From assembly GCA_041166745.1 (NCBI GenBank), contig JBEEGH010000034.1, positions 124,001-188,000 on the forward strand: a stretch of 64,000 nt of DNA, in the 5' to 3' direction. The DNA is from DASUCS01 sp041166745 (GTDB lineage: Bacteria > Actinomycetota > Acidimicrobiia > Acidimicrobiales > JACDCH01). The position numbers were made by a program, and so were the translations under genes. Under the pieces are notes generated by a model. The model did not search any database. It saw only the letters and a program-made list of their open reading frames with translations, and was not told where the DNA came from. Positions 33,185 through 41,491 of the stretch are shown here, piece by piece. How positions within the stretch are numbered: position 1 is the stretch's first letter; each line of letters opens with the position of its first letter.

Positions 33185-34015
33185 CTAACCTTTGACGGCG
33201 CCGGAGGTGAGCCCCGCGACGATCTTGCGTTGGAACAACAACACGAAGACGATGATCGGAATCGTGATGATCACGGACGCGGCCGCGATCGACCCGGTGG
33301 GCGCGGTGAACTGCGAATCGCCGGTGAAGAATCCGATCGCGGCCGGGACGGTCCGCGCCCGTGTCGTGGACGTCAATGAGATGGCGAAGAGGAAGTCGTT
33401 CCAGCAGAGGATGAACACGAGGATCGCGGTCGTGAACATCCCGGGCGCGGCGAGCGGCGCGATGACCTTCGTGAAGGCTTGGAAGGGTGAGGCGCCGTCC
33501 ATCTTGGCGGCCTTCTCCAGCTCCCAAGGGATCTCCCGGAAGAAGGCGGACAGCGTGTAGATCGCAAGCGGCAATCCGAACGTGACGTACGGGATGATGA
33601 GTCCGGCCCAGGTGTCGAACAGTCCGAGGGTGCGCTCGATGTTGAACAGCGGCGTCACGAGCGAGATGGCCGGGAACATCGCGATCAGGAGCGACATGCC
33701 GATGAGCACATTCTTGCCCGGGAAGCGGAGTCGGGCCACGGCGTAGGCCGCCATCGACGCAAACAACACGGCGACGAACGTGGAGATGAGTGCGATGCCG
33801 ATCGAGTTCACGAGCGCGCGCGTGAACTCCGACGTCTTGAAGATGCCGCGGTAGTTCTGCAGCGTCCACTGCTTCGGCCAGAACGAGCCGTCGCCGATCG
33901 TTGTGGGGTCCTTGAACGACAGCGACAGGATCCACAACACCGGTACGAGCGCGAGTGCCACGACGACGGTGTTCGCCGTCGCCCAGCCCGCCTTCTGCCG
34001 CGCGGTCACAGCCAT
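33185..34015 (-). CDS. Sugar ABC transporter permease (SugB/MalG type)
   Basis: A 276-residue permease with six membrane segments. The EAA loop that contacts the ATPase is I-P-W-E-L-E-K-A-A-K-M-D-G-A-S-P near residue 190. The N-terminal segment and the W-x-L-x-N-Y element fit the MalG-type half. Its ATG overlaps the stop of the other permease by one base (TGATG), so the two are translationally coupled. It forms the membrane heterodimer with that protein. Confidence 0.92.
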   Translation of the reverse strand: MAVTARQKAGWATANTVVVALALVPVLWILSLSFKDPTTIGDGSFWPKQWTLQNYRGIFKTSEFTRALVNSIGIALISTFVAVLFASMAAYAVARLRFPGKNVLIGMSLLIAMFPAISLVTPLFNIERTLGLFDTWAGLIIPYVTFGLPLAIYTLSAFFREIPWELEKAAKMDGASPFQAFTKVIAPLAAPGMFTTAILVFILCWNDFLFAISLTSTTRARTVPAAIGFFTGDSQFTAPTGSIAAASVIITIPIIVFVLLFQRKIVAGLTSGAVKG

Positions 34016-34956
34016 CAGTCCCTCAGATCCGATCCAGGTGCCGCAGCCCCGAATCCCTTGATGAACAGGAGGCCGATGACGGCCACGCAGATGAAGATGA
34101 GCACGGAGATGGCCGACCCGATGCCGAGGTTCAGCGCGGTGAACAGGTTGTCGTAGCCGAGGATCGAGACCGACCCGGTGTTGTGACCACCGCTGGTCAG
34201 CACGAAGATGTTGTCGAAGATCCGAAACGCGTCGAGCGAGCGGAACAGCAGCGCGACCAGGATCGCCGGTTTCATCAGCGGCAGCGTGACGTAGCGGAAG
34301 CGCTGCCACCCGGAGGCACCATCGACCTTCGCGGCCTTCTGGAGGTCTTCGGACACGAGGGCGAGACCGGCCAAGAGCAGCAACGCCATGAACGGCGTCG
34401 TCTTCCAGACCTCGGCCAGGATGATGACGGCAATCGCTTGCCAGCGATCGGTGAGCGGAACGGCGCCACCGAGAAGACCGGACAGGTAGCCGGTGCCCGG
34501 CGTCCATGCGTACTGCCAGCTGAACGCGCCGACCACGGTGACGATCCCGTACGGGATGAGGATCGAGGTGCGAACGAGGCCCCGACCGAAGATCGTGCGG
34601 TGCATCACGATGGCCAGGGCCATTCCGAGGACGAGCTCGATCGCGACCGACACGACCGCGATGATCATCGTGTTCTCGAACGCGTCCCACCAGTACGGCG
34701 ACGACAGCACGGCGCCGTAGTTCGACAGGCCGACGAACTTCGCCTCACTGGGGAAGCGCAGGTCGTACCGCTGCACCGACAGGTACAGCGCGTACCCGAT
34801 CGGATAGGCGGTGACAGCCAGCATGATGAGCACGGCCGGCGCGCACAACAGCCAACCCAGCCGGCGCTCGGCGCGAGCTCCTGCCGAGAGCTTGGCTGCC
34901 TTCGCCGGTGGAGCCGGCGAGGTTCGCTCAACGGGGTCATCCAAGACGGCAGTCAT
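34015..34956 (-). CDS. Sugar ABC transporter permease (SugA/MalF type)
   Basis: A 313-residue permease with six membrane segments after a roughly 30-residue cytoplasmic tail. The opening W-L-L-C-A-P-A-V-L-I-M-L-A-V-T-A-Y-P-I and the EAA loop V-S-E-D-L-Q-K-A-A-K-V-D-G-A-S are typical of the MalF/SugA half. AAAGGG lies eight bases before the ATG. It follows the binding-protein gene by 13 bp. It pairs with the overlapping SugB-type gene. Confidence 0.92.
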   Translation of the reverse strand: MTAVLDDPVERTSPAPPAKAAKLSAGARAERRLGWLLCAPAVLIMLAVTAYPIGYALYLSVQRYDLRFPSEAKFVGLSNYGAVLSSPYWWDAFENTMIIAVVSVAIELVLGMALAIVMHRTIFGRGLVRTSILIPYGIVTVVGAFSWQYAWTPGTGYLSGLLGGAVPLTDRWQAIAVIILAEVWKTTPFMALLLLAGLALVSEDLQKAAKVDGASGWQRFRYVTLPLMKPAILVALLFRSLDAFRIFDNIFVLTSGGHNTGSVSILGYDNLFTALNLGIGSAISVLIFICVAVIGLLFIKGFGAAAPGSDLRD

Positions 34957-34969
34957 CGCGATCGCCCTT

Positions 34970-36247
34970 TCATGGGACGAGCCCCTTTGATGCGAGCGCG
35001 TCCTTGAGTTCGCTCGCCATCGTGGACTCCGCGCTCTGCGGATTGATGCTCGACGGTGGCGACACCGCGTGCGAGATCGCGATGGACAGGTTCTGGTACG
35101 CCGGCGTGAGTGGACGAACCGCCGCAGTGGCCAGCGATGCCTGGATCTCCGCGGCGAACGGGTAGGCGGCGATCAGCGTCGGATCGGTGTACAGGTCAGA
35201 GAGCGATGGCGGGACGCCGCCCTTGATCGCGCCGACCAGTTGGTTGTCGCGGTTGCGGAGGCACAGGGCGGCCTCGAAGGCGAGGTCGGAGTGCTTCGAG
35301 TACGCGCTGACTGCCAGGTTGATGCCGCCGATGGTGACGTGGGCCGGTTGCCCGGCGGTGACGGCCGGCCAAGGCGCCCATTTGAAGTTCTGGAACAGAT
35401 CCGGCTTGTCTGCCTTCATCGATGGATAGACGAACGGGTAGTTGAGCTCGAAGGCCGCGGTCCCTGACTCCATCGCCAACCGGTTGTCGTTCTCCATCTG
35501 CACCGACAGCGACGGATCCGCGGCCACCGATGTGGCCAACTGCTGCATGGTCGTGAGCGCGGTGATCGCCGGTGCGCCCAATGAAGGCGCGGAGCCATCG
35601 GGCGTGAGGACGCTGCCGCCCGCGCTCGCGAGCAGGCTGTTGAACCACACGGTGATGCCCTCGTACTGGTTGCCCTGGATCTCGATGTAGTGCGGCTTGC
35701 CCTGCTGCGCGAGGGCGGTCGACATGTTGATCATCTCGGCCCACGTCGTCGGCGGTGTCGGCACCAGGTCCGATCGGTACCACAGCAGCTGCGTGTTGCT
35801 GTTGAACGGCGCGGCGTAGAGCTTGCCGTTGTACGTGGCCGTGGCGAGCGGGCCTTGCAACGTGCCGGTGGTCGCTTGCGTCTGGTTGGCGCCCGTCCAC
35901 TCGAGGATCCAGCCCGCCTGTGCGAACTCGGGCGCCCACGTCACGTCGAGGGCGAGAACGTCCATCGAACTGTCGTGCGCCGCCAATCGACGAACCAGCT
36001 GCTGTCGCTGGCCGTCGGCACCGGTGGGCAGCGTCTGGTAGCTGATCTGGTAGCGGCCGCCGCTCGCGGCGTTGCAGGTGTCGATGGCCTGCTGCACCGC
36101 ACCCGAGCCGTCCGGATAGATGTACAGGTTGATGGTCGGAGTGGCGCTCGAGGCGGCGCCACCGCCGCACGCGGCAAGCAACAGTCCGATCACGACCACG
36201 GCGACGACCGGCAGCGGATTACGCACACGCAACGCTCGATCCGGCAT
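34970..36247 (-). CDS. Sugar-binding lipoprotein of the ABC importer (LpqY-like)
   Basis: A 425-residue extracellular solute-binding protein, family 1. A signal peptide ends in lipobox L-L-A-A-C with Cys27 as the lipidated residue. The mature part has the typical solute-binding pattern, for example F-N-S-N-T-Q-L-L-W-Y-R-S-D-L near residue 150. It delivers the sugar to the two permeases encoded downstream. It heads an operon that contains a trehalase-like enzyme, so trehalose is the best guess; maltose-type sugars are possible. A copy of the 19-bp repeated motif lies 32-50 bp upstream of the ATG. Confidence 0.88.
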   Translation of the reverse strand: MPDRALRVRNPLPVVAVVVIGLLLAACGGGAASSATPTINLYIYPDGSGAVQQAIDTCNAASGGRYQISYQTLPTGADGQRQQLVRRLAAHDSSMDVLALDVTWAPEFAQAGWILEWTGANQTQATTGTLQGPLATATYNGKLYAAPFNSNTQLLWYRSDLVPTPPTTWAEMINMSTALAQQGKPHYIEIQGNQYEGITVWFNSLLASAGGSVLTPDGSAPSLGAPAITALTTMQQLATSVAADPSLSVQMENDNRLAMESGTAAFELNYPFVYPSMKADKPDLFQNFKWAPWPAVTAGQPAHVTIGGINLAVSAYSKHSDLAFEAALCLRNRDNQLVGAIKGGVPPSLSDLYTDPTLIAAYPFAAEIQASLATAAVRPLTPAYQNLSIAISHAVSPPSSINPQSAESTMASELKDALASKGLVP

Positions 36248-36278
36248 GGGCCGAGACTGACAGCGGAGGCGCCCGCTG

Positions 36279-36297
36279 ACCCCACGCGAGTTCGTAG
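36279..36297 (+). promoter_or_regulatory. 19-bp regulon motif, copy 1
   Basis: ACCCCACGCGAGTTCGTAG, 16 of 19 positions like the consensus ACCTCACGCGAGCGCGTAG, 32-50 bp upstream of the sugar-binding protein start and directly after the stop of the dehydrogenase gene. Confidence 0.5.
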
Positions 36298-37188
36298 TCA
36301 CGGCGCGGCGGTCGGCTGCTCGAGCGCGCGGGTCACGACCGTGAGGTCCAGATCGCCGAGGCCGTCGTCCACGACCTGCTGCCATTCGGCCGCGAGCCCA
36401 GCAAGGGCGCCGAAATTGCCGTCATCGGCCGCCTGAAGAGCGAGGCGCGCATCCTTGAGCGCCAGCGAGAGTGCGAACTGCGCCGAGAACTCGCGATGGG
36501 CGACGCGCTGCAGCTTGGCCTCCTGCCACGGAGATACGAGCGGTCCGCCGGCAAGTGCGTCCATCACCGTTTCGGTGAGGAGTCCGAACCGGTGGGCCAG
36601 CGCCACGGACGAGGCAAGGGCTTCCGCGGAAAGCGCCAGCCATGCGTTGGCAACGAGCTTCAACCGCGACCCGGTACCGACGGGGCCGACCCAGATCGTT
36701 CGCTGGCCGAGCGCGTCGAACAGCGCTGCGAGGCGCGGGCGGGCCGCGTCGGGGCCCGATGCGAAGATCGTCAGCTGCCCCTGTTCGGCCGGCTCCCTGC
36801 TGCCGGACACAGGCGCATCGACGAGGATCACATCGGGACGCTCGGCGGCCACCATGGCGGCGACGCGCTCGATGCCGGCCACGCCGATCGTGCTCATCTG
36901 CACCCAGATCGCATCCGGGGGCAGCGCGGCGAGCATGCCTTCATCGTGGGCGATCGAGATGACGGCATCAGCGTCGGTCACCATCGTGATGACGATGGCG
37001 GCACGCCCCGCAGCATCGGCTGCGGTCTCCGCCACTTCGGCACCACTGCTGGCGAGGTCACGCAGCGCCGCCGGGTTGCGGTTCCAGACGATCGTCGGGA
37101 TGCCGGCCCGCAACGCACTCGTCGCAATGCCGTGACCCATCGCTCCGATGCCGAGCACCGCAACCGGCTCGGTCAACTGTTCGGTCAT
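36298..37188 (-). CDS. 3-hydroxyisobutyrate/6-phosphogluconate dehydrogenase-type NAD(P)-binding protein
   Basis: A 296-residue beta-hydroxyacid dehydrogenase. The cofactor motif is V-L-G-I-G-A-M-G-H-G-I-A at residues 10-21. The substrate-binding motif D-A-P-V-S-G-S-R-E-P-A lies near 125, and the catalytic Lys region is G-S-R-L-K-L-V-A-N-A-W near 172. It could reduce or oxidise a beta-hydroxyacid, or be an imine reductase of the same fold. GAGGAG precedes the ATG. The divergent gene encodes a VIT1-like transporter, and two convergent copies of the 19-bp motif lie between them. Confidence 0.85.
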   Translation of the reverse strand: MTEQLTEPVAVLGIGAMGHGIATSALRAGIPTIVWNRNPAALRDLASSGAEVAETAADAAGRAAIVITMVTDADAVISIAHDEGMLAALPPDAIWVQMSTIGVAGIERVAAMVAAERPDVILVDAPVSGSREPAEQGQLTIFASGPDAARPRLAALFDALGQRTIWVGPVGTGSRLKLVANAWLALSAEALASSVALAHRFGLLTETVMDALAGGPLVSPWQEAKLQRVAHREFSAQFALSLALKDARLALQAADDGNFGALAGLAAEWQQVVDDGLGDLDLTVVTRALEQPTAAP

Positions 37189-37249
37189 GGTTGTCTCCTC
37201 GCTGCTTCGTCGCTGTACCTCCCATCCTGAGTTGACGGCACTCGCGCGT

Positions 37250-37268
37250 ACCTCTCGCGAGCGCGTAG
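37250..37268 (+). promoter_or_regulatory. 19-bp regulon motif, copy 2
   Basis: ACCTCTCGCGAGCGCGTAG in the divergent gap between the dehydrogenase and the VIT1-like gene. With copy 3 it forms an extended inverted repeat (37248-37265 against 37293-37310, 17 of 18 positions). Confidence 0.6.
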
Positions 37269-37289
37269 CAACACCGCGTCGCTCCGCGT

Positions 37290-37308
37290 CTGCGCGCTCG
37301 CGTGAGGT
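37290..37308 (-). promoter_or_regulatory. 19-bp regulon motif, copy 3
   Basis: ACCTCACGCGAGCGCGCAG on the minus strand, 40 bp centre-to-centre from copy 2, 36-54 bp upstream of the VIT1-like gene. Confidence 0.6.
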
Positions 37309-37343
37309 ACGTGCCACTCCCCGTCCTGCACGATGAGAGGCGC

Positions 37344-38069
37344 ATGGCCACGACCATCACGCCCACGGAACCTCGCCCCACAGGGCGAGAAATGCATCGC
37401 AGCGAGCGGTCCGGCTGGCTGCGGGCCGCCGTGTTGGGAGCCGATGACGGAATCGTCTCGGTCACCAGTGTCGCCATCGGCGTGATCGCGACCGGTGCGT
37501 CATCCACCGCCGTGTTCGCAGCTGCTCTCGCGGCACTGGTGGCCGGCGCCATGTCGATGGCGGCGGGCGAATACGTGTCGGTCAGCTCGCAGCGCGACAC
37601 CGAGCTCGGCGACCTGGCCCAGGAGCGCGACGAGCTTGCCCACGACCCCGCGGGCGAGTCTCGGGAGTTGGCGGCGATCTACCGGCAGCGAGGACTCTCG
37701 GCGGGCCTGGCCGATGAGGTCGCGGCGGCCCTCATGGCCACTGACCCACTCGCCGCCCACGCACGCGACGAGCTCGGACTGAGTGAGACGACCCGCGCCC
37801 GCCCGATGCAAGCGGCGCTGACCTCCGCGGCCAGCTTCATCCTCGGGGGCGCGCTCCCACTCGTCGCGCTCGTCGTCGCATCAACTGCGCTGACCTCTCC
37901 CGCTCTCGTGGTGAGTGCGATCTCGGCGCTGGCCATCCTCGGAGCCGCCGGCGCGAAGGCGGGCGGCGCTCCCATCGGCCGGGCCGCGCTGCGGGTCGGG
38001 GTCGGCGGCACCCTGGCCATCGCCGTCACCGCGGCTGTCGGTCACCTCTTTGGAGCGGTCGCCGGCTGA
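37344..38069 (+). CDS. VIT1/CCC1-family (DUF125) membrane transporter
   Basis: A 241-residue membrane protein of the vacuolar iron transporter family. The first segment carries A-A-V-L-G-A-D-D-G-I-V-S-V-T-S, the family hallmark. The second has A-A-L-A-A-L-V-A-G-A-M-S-M-A-A-G-E-Y-V-S, and a soluble helical stretch (about 85-150) that binds metal in eukaryotic homologues follows. Three hydrophobic segments complete it. The likely role is iron or manganese export or storage. GAGAGG lies three bases before the ATG. Two copies of the 19-bp motif stand upstream. Confidence 0.87.
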   Translation: MATTITPTEPRPTGREMHRSERSGWLRAAVLGADDGIVSVTSVAIGVIATGASSTAVFAAALAALVAGAMSMAAGEYVSVSSQRDTELGDLAQERDELAHDPAGESRELAAIYRQRGLSAGLADEVAAALMATDPLAAHARDELGLSETTRARPMQAALTSAASFILGGALPLVALVVASTALTSPALVVSAISALAILGAAGAKAGGAPIGRAALRVGVGGTLAIAVTAAVGHLFGAVAG

Positions 38070-38083
38070 CGTTGCGTCGATGA

Positions 38084-38749
38084 CTAACGCGCTTCGAGAA
38101 ACGTCAGCACCGCCAGTACGCGCCGATGCTCCGTATCGCTCGCTCGTAGCTCGAGCTTGGTGAGGATGCTGCCGACGTGCTTTTCGACCGTGCCCTCGGA
38201 TACGAAGATCCGGCGAGCGATGCCCGCATTGGACGCGCCCTCGGCCATCAGCGTGAGCACCTCGCGTTCGCGGGGCGACAACACGTCGAGCGGATCACGT
38301 CGGCGGCGAGCCATGACGAGCTCCTGCACCAACGACGGATCGACCACGGAAGCGCCCGCGGCAATGCGCTCGACGGTTTCGATGAACTCCTCGACGTCAG
38401 TCACTCGACTCTTGAGCAAGTAGCCGACGCGCTCGCCGCCGGCCAGCAACTCCATGGCTTCGTCCACTTCGACGTGAGCGGACAGCACGATGATCGCCGT
38501 CGCCGGCAGTTCGTCGCGGATGACACGTGCCGCCTCGAGACCTTCCGTCGAGTGCGTTGGCGGCATCCGGATGTCGATGATCGCCACCGCCGGTTTGGTC
38601 GAGCGGACCAGGGCGAGCAGCGCGACGCCGTCCCCCGCCTGACCCACGACATCGAATCCCGATCGGTCGAGGAGGCTGGCGAGACCTTCGCGCAGCAGCA
38701 CATCGTCGTCGGCGAGGACGACTCGGGTGGCGGGTCCACCTTCCGGCAC
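38084..38749 (-). CDS. NarL/FixJ-family response regulator
   Basis: A 221-residue regulator. The receiver (about 9-125) has the acidic pocket A-D-D-D and phospho-acceptor Asp59 in A-I-I-D-I-R-M-P; the conserved Lys is in Y-L-L-K-S-R. The C-terminal LuxR helix-turn-helix is L-S-P-R-E-R-E-V-L-T-L-M-A-E-G-A-S-N-A-G-I-A, then V-S-E-G-T-V-E-K-H-V. GTG 38749 follows the GAF-LuxR gene by 10 bp on the same strand. Partners could be the two NarL-type kinases nearby. It is a candidate for the protein that binds the repeated 19-bp motif. Confidence 0.9.
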   Translation of the reverse strand: MPEGGPATRVVLADDDVLLREGLASLLDRSGFDVVGQAGDGVALLALVRSTKPAVAIIDIRMPPTHSTEGLEAARVIRDELPATAIIVLSAHVEVDEAMELLAGGERVGYLLKSRVTDVEEFIETVERIAAGASVVDPSLVQELVMARRRRDPLDVLSPREREVLTLMAEGASNAGIARRIFVSEGTVEKHVGSILTKLELRASDTEHRRVLAVLTFLEAR

Positions 38750-38759
38750 GGCGCGAGTA

Positions 38760-39944
38760 TCACACCGTCGCTTGGCTGCGTCCTGCCTCGTGCTCGAATG
38801 CGACTCGGCTGAGCTCGACCCGTGAACCGACGCCGAGCTTGTTGAAGATCGAGCGCAGGTGGAAGCCGACGGTGTGATGCGACAGGAACAGCCGCTCACC
38901 CGCCTCACGGTTGGTGAGACCTTCCGCGACGAGCTCGATCACGGTGCGTTCGGTCGCGGTGATGCTCTCCCATCCGAACGTCGGGTGTCCGTCGCGCTTA
39001 CGGAGAGGATCGACGCTAGCGTCCTTGATGGGCTTGAGTCGCAGCACATCTCCGACGCGCTCTCCCCCGTCGATCAGCGGCTCCAGTTGGATGCTCACGG
39101 CAAGGCCTTTGGTGAGCACGACCTGGGCCACGTCTTCTCGTTGTCCGCGGCGAGCCTGCGCTGCGCACCTGCGGAGCAACGCCTCGTCGTCCGCCGCCAC
39201 CAGTCGGCCGGCCGCCGCGTTTGTGAGCATCGCTCGTTCGGTGAGGAACACCAACGGGCCCTTTGCTCTACGCCGCTGCTGCAGGAATCGATGGAGCATG
39301 AGGCGTTCGGACAGGCCGACGTCGTCGACGAGCCGCAACTCGATCTCCCGCGCCGCGCGGGTGGCCAGCGGGAGCATCAATGGGCTCGCGTCAGCGGTCA
39401 GCGACGTCAGGTCGATCACACCGAGAAGATGCGCCGAGCGAGGATCGAAGATCGGCGCACCGGCGCACGCCATGTTGGTCAACGCGTCAGAGAAGTGCTC
39501 ATCGCCTTGCACCACGGCCGGGGCGCGGAGGGCCAACGCTGTCCCGATGCCGTTCGTACCGACCATGTCCTCGGCGTAGACGAACCCGGGCGCGAGCAGA
39601 ATCCGGTCAAGGCGGGCACTCAACGACGCGTCCGCGACACGACGGTCGACGACATGCCCTCGGTCGTTCGTGAGGAGAACCCCGACCGGCGCGTCGCAAA
39701 GGTCGACTGCGAGCTGATCGAGCACCGGGCGAGCCGCCCGAACGAGCAACCCGTCGGCGTCCACGTCCGGGTCGAATGGGACGTCCAACGACTCGGGCCG
39801 CAGCCCGGTGGTCGCGGATCGCTGCCATGAGGCGCCGATCTCGCCGCGCACCCCGAGCGTGTCGTCGTGACCCGCCAGGAATGCGTCGAGTGCGCCGCGT
39901 AGATCGCGCGACTGCGGCCGGACGGTGTCGATGACGAGGCTCAT
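38760..39944 (-). CDS. GAF-domain LuxR-family regulator (AcoR-like sensor without AAA domain)
   Basis: A 394-residue protein. The N-terminal part (about 1-210) resembles the GAF sensor region of AcoR-type activators: I-G-A-S-W-Q-R-S-A-T-T-G-L, then F-V-Y-A-E-D-M-V-G-T-N-G-I-G-T-A-L and M-A-C-A-G-A-P-I-F-D-P. AcoR itself continues with a sigma-54 AAA domain, but here the protein ends in a LuxR helix-turn-helix (I-T-A-T-E-R-T-V-I-E-L-V-A-E-G-L-T-N-R-E-A-G-E, then L-S-H-H-T-V-G-F-H-L). The ligand is unknown. It is the first gene of a two-gene unit with the response regulator. Confidence 0.83.
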   Translation of the reverse strand: MSLVIDTVRPQSRDLRGALDAFLAGHDDTLGVRGEIGASWQRSATTGLRPESLDVPFDPDVDADGLLVRAARPVLDQLAVDLCDAPVGVLLTNDRGHVVDRRVADASLSARLDRILLAPGFVYAEDMVGTNGIGTALALRAPAVVQGDEHFSDALTNMACAGAPIFDPRSAHLLGVIDLTSLTADASPLMLPLATRAAREIELRLVDDVGLSERLMLHRFLQQRRRAKGPLVFLTERAMLTNAAAGRLVAADDEALLRRCAAQARRGQREDVAQVVLTKGLAVSIQLEPLIDGGERVGDVLRLKPIKDASVDPLRKRDGHPTFGWESITATERTVIELVAEGLTNREAGERLFLSHHTVGFHLRSIFNKLGVGSRVELSRVAFEHEAGRSQATV

Positions 39945-40058
39945 GCTGCCAAACCTCGCACAGGACGTGGTTGCTGTCTGCGCCGCCAGCAGGCATTTCG
40001 AATTCCGGCTAGCTGCAATGCGAGCGCAGCCGCGCGTCGCCATCCTGGTGTTCGCACT

Positions 40059-40442
40059 ATGACGCCAAGCGTGTTGATCGTCGACGACAACTCCCATTTT
40101 CTCGTGGCCGCGCGACGTCTCCTCGAAGGCGAAGGAATGACGGTCGTCGCGGTCGCCTCCACGAGTGCTGACGCCCTTCGGTACGCCGACGAGCTCCGCC
40201 CCGATGTCACGCTGGCCGACGTCGATCTCGGCGAGGAGAGTGGCTTCGATCTGGCCCGACAGCTCACCGAGGTGGCTGGTGGTGAGGAACGGCGAGTGAT
40301 CTTGATCTCCGCCTACCCCGCACAAGATCTCGGGGACCTGCTCGAGAGCAGTCCGGCCGTGGGCTTCCTACCGAAGTCGCAACTGTCGGCGAGAGCCATT
40401 CTCGAGCTCCTCGAGCCGACCGGCGACCACACCGCGGGCTAG
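40059..40442 (+). CDS. Stand-alone response-regulator receiver domain
   Basis: A 127-residue CheY-like protein without an output domain. The acidic pair is in V-L-I-V-D-D-N, the phospho-acceptor is probably Asp54 in V-T-L-A-D-V-D-L, and the conserved Lys is in F-L-P-K-S-Q. It is 17 bp upstream of a NarL-type histidine kinase and probably its receiver or a phosphate sink. It is divergent from the GAF-LuxR gene. The 114-bp gap holds no clear copy of the 19-bp motif. Confidence 0.88.
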   Translation: MTPSVLIVDDNSHFLVAARRLLEGEGMTVVAVASTSADALRYADELRPDVTLADVDLGEESGFDLARQLTEVAGGEERRVILISAYPAQDLGDLLESSPAVGFLPKSQLSARAILELLEPTGDHTAG

Positions 40443-40459
40443 CCGTTGCCGTCTGCCGA

Positions 40460-41491
40460 GTGAACCCGCTGCGGCGTCTCGTCGTCGTCTGCTCCTCGAC
40501 GCCGCGCTCGCGTCCACGGCTGATGTGGGCGTGGGTCGTCGGACTCGGCGGCCCGGCATTGAGCGCGGTCGTGTGGCTGCCGTTCCGGTCATCCTTCGGG
40601 CTTGCTGGCATCCTCCTGCTCACGCTGCTGCTCGTCAGCGCCGCTTCGGTGCTCGGCGGAACGCGTCCCGCGATTGCAGCTGTCGCGGTCGGCGTTCTCG
40701 CGGGATCGCTCTCCTTCGCCCCTCCCTATGGCGTGAGGGGCGTTGGCCTCGAGGGCGACACGGCCGGACTGGTTGCACTGGTTGCCTTCGCCGTCGTCGG
40801 GATCGGCATCGCGTTCCTCACCGATGAGCTGCGCGGGCTCGCCGAAGATCAGGCCGCACTGCGTACGGAACTCGCGGCATCGCGTACCCGGGTCGTCACC
40901 GCGGCCGACGCCGCCAGGCGGCGAATCGAACGGAATCTCCACGACGGCACACAGCAGCGGCTCGTCTCGCTGGGCCTCGAGCTCCGCAGCGCGGAGCAGG
41001 CGATGCCGGCGGGGATGACCGAGGTCAGAGCGCACCTGGCCGGCGTCGCCCTCGGCCTCACTCAGGCACTCGAGGATCTCCAGGAGATCGCTCGGGGTAT
41101 CCACCCAGCCGTCCTGACCAAGGGTGGGTTGGAGCCCGCGGTCAAAATGCTCGCTCGTCGTTCGGCCATTCCTGTCGAGGTCGCGCTACGCGCCGACGGG
41201 CGGTTGCCCGAGCGGGTCGAAGTCGCTGCGTACTACGTGGTCGCCGAAGCCCTGACCAACGCGGCGAAACACGCGCGCGCGTCCGTCGTCCACGTCGAGG
41301 CCGCTGTAGATGCGGAAGGGCTGCAGCTCTCGATCCGCGACGACGGGTGCGGCGGTGCGGATACCGCTCGGGGATCGGGACTCATCGGCCTCCAGGACCG
41401 CGTCGAGTCGATCGGGGGACGCATCGAGATCACGAGCGTGGTGGGGTCGGGGACGTCGCTCATGGTGACGATTCCCGTCGCCAAGACCTGA
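40460..41491 (+). CDS. NarL-type sensor histidine kinase with membrane-embedded sensor
   Basis: A 343-residue kinase. Residues 20-120 have four hydrophobic segments resembling the DUF4118 (KdpD-like) membrane sensor. HisKA_3 follows, with phosphorylated His161 in R-R-R-I-E-R-N-L-H-D-G-T-Q-Q-R-L. The ATPase domain has N-A-A-K-H-A (N box) and D-D-G-C-G-G-A and G-S-G-L-I-G-L-Q-D-R. Start is GTG 40460. It shares its operon with the receiver protein. Its last 306 bp are overlapped antisense by the STAS gene's open frame. Confidence 0.9.
   Translation: MNPLRRLVVVCSSTPRSRPRLMWAWVVGLGGPALSAVVWLPFRSSFGLAGILLLTLLLVSAASVLGGTRPAIAAVAVGVLAGSLSFAPPYGVRGVGLEGDTAGLVALVAFAVVGIGIAFLTDELRGLAEDQAALRTELAASRTRVVTAADAARRRIERNLHDGTQQRLVSLGLELRSAEQAMPAGMTEVRAHLAGVALGLTQALEDLQEIARGIHPAVLTKGGLEPAVKMLARRSAIPVEVALRADGRLPERVEVAAYYVVAEALTNAAKHARASVVHVEAAVDAEGLQLSIRDDGCGGADTARGSGLIGLQDRVESIGGRIEITSVVGSGTSLMVTIPVAKT

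Noticed and set aside
31965..33188. 407-codon open frame on the plus strand
   Set aside because: Antisense to the transporter ATPase with intact Walker and signature motifs; no domain seen in the antisense product.
39950..39970. Possible ninth motif copy before the GAF-LuxR gene
   Set aside because: Only ACCTC and a few scattered positions agree with the consensus.
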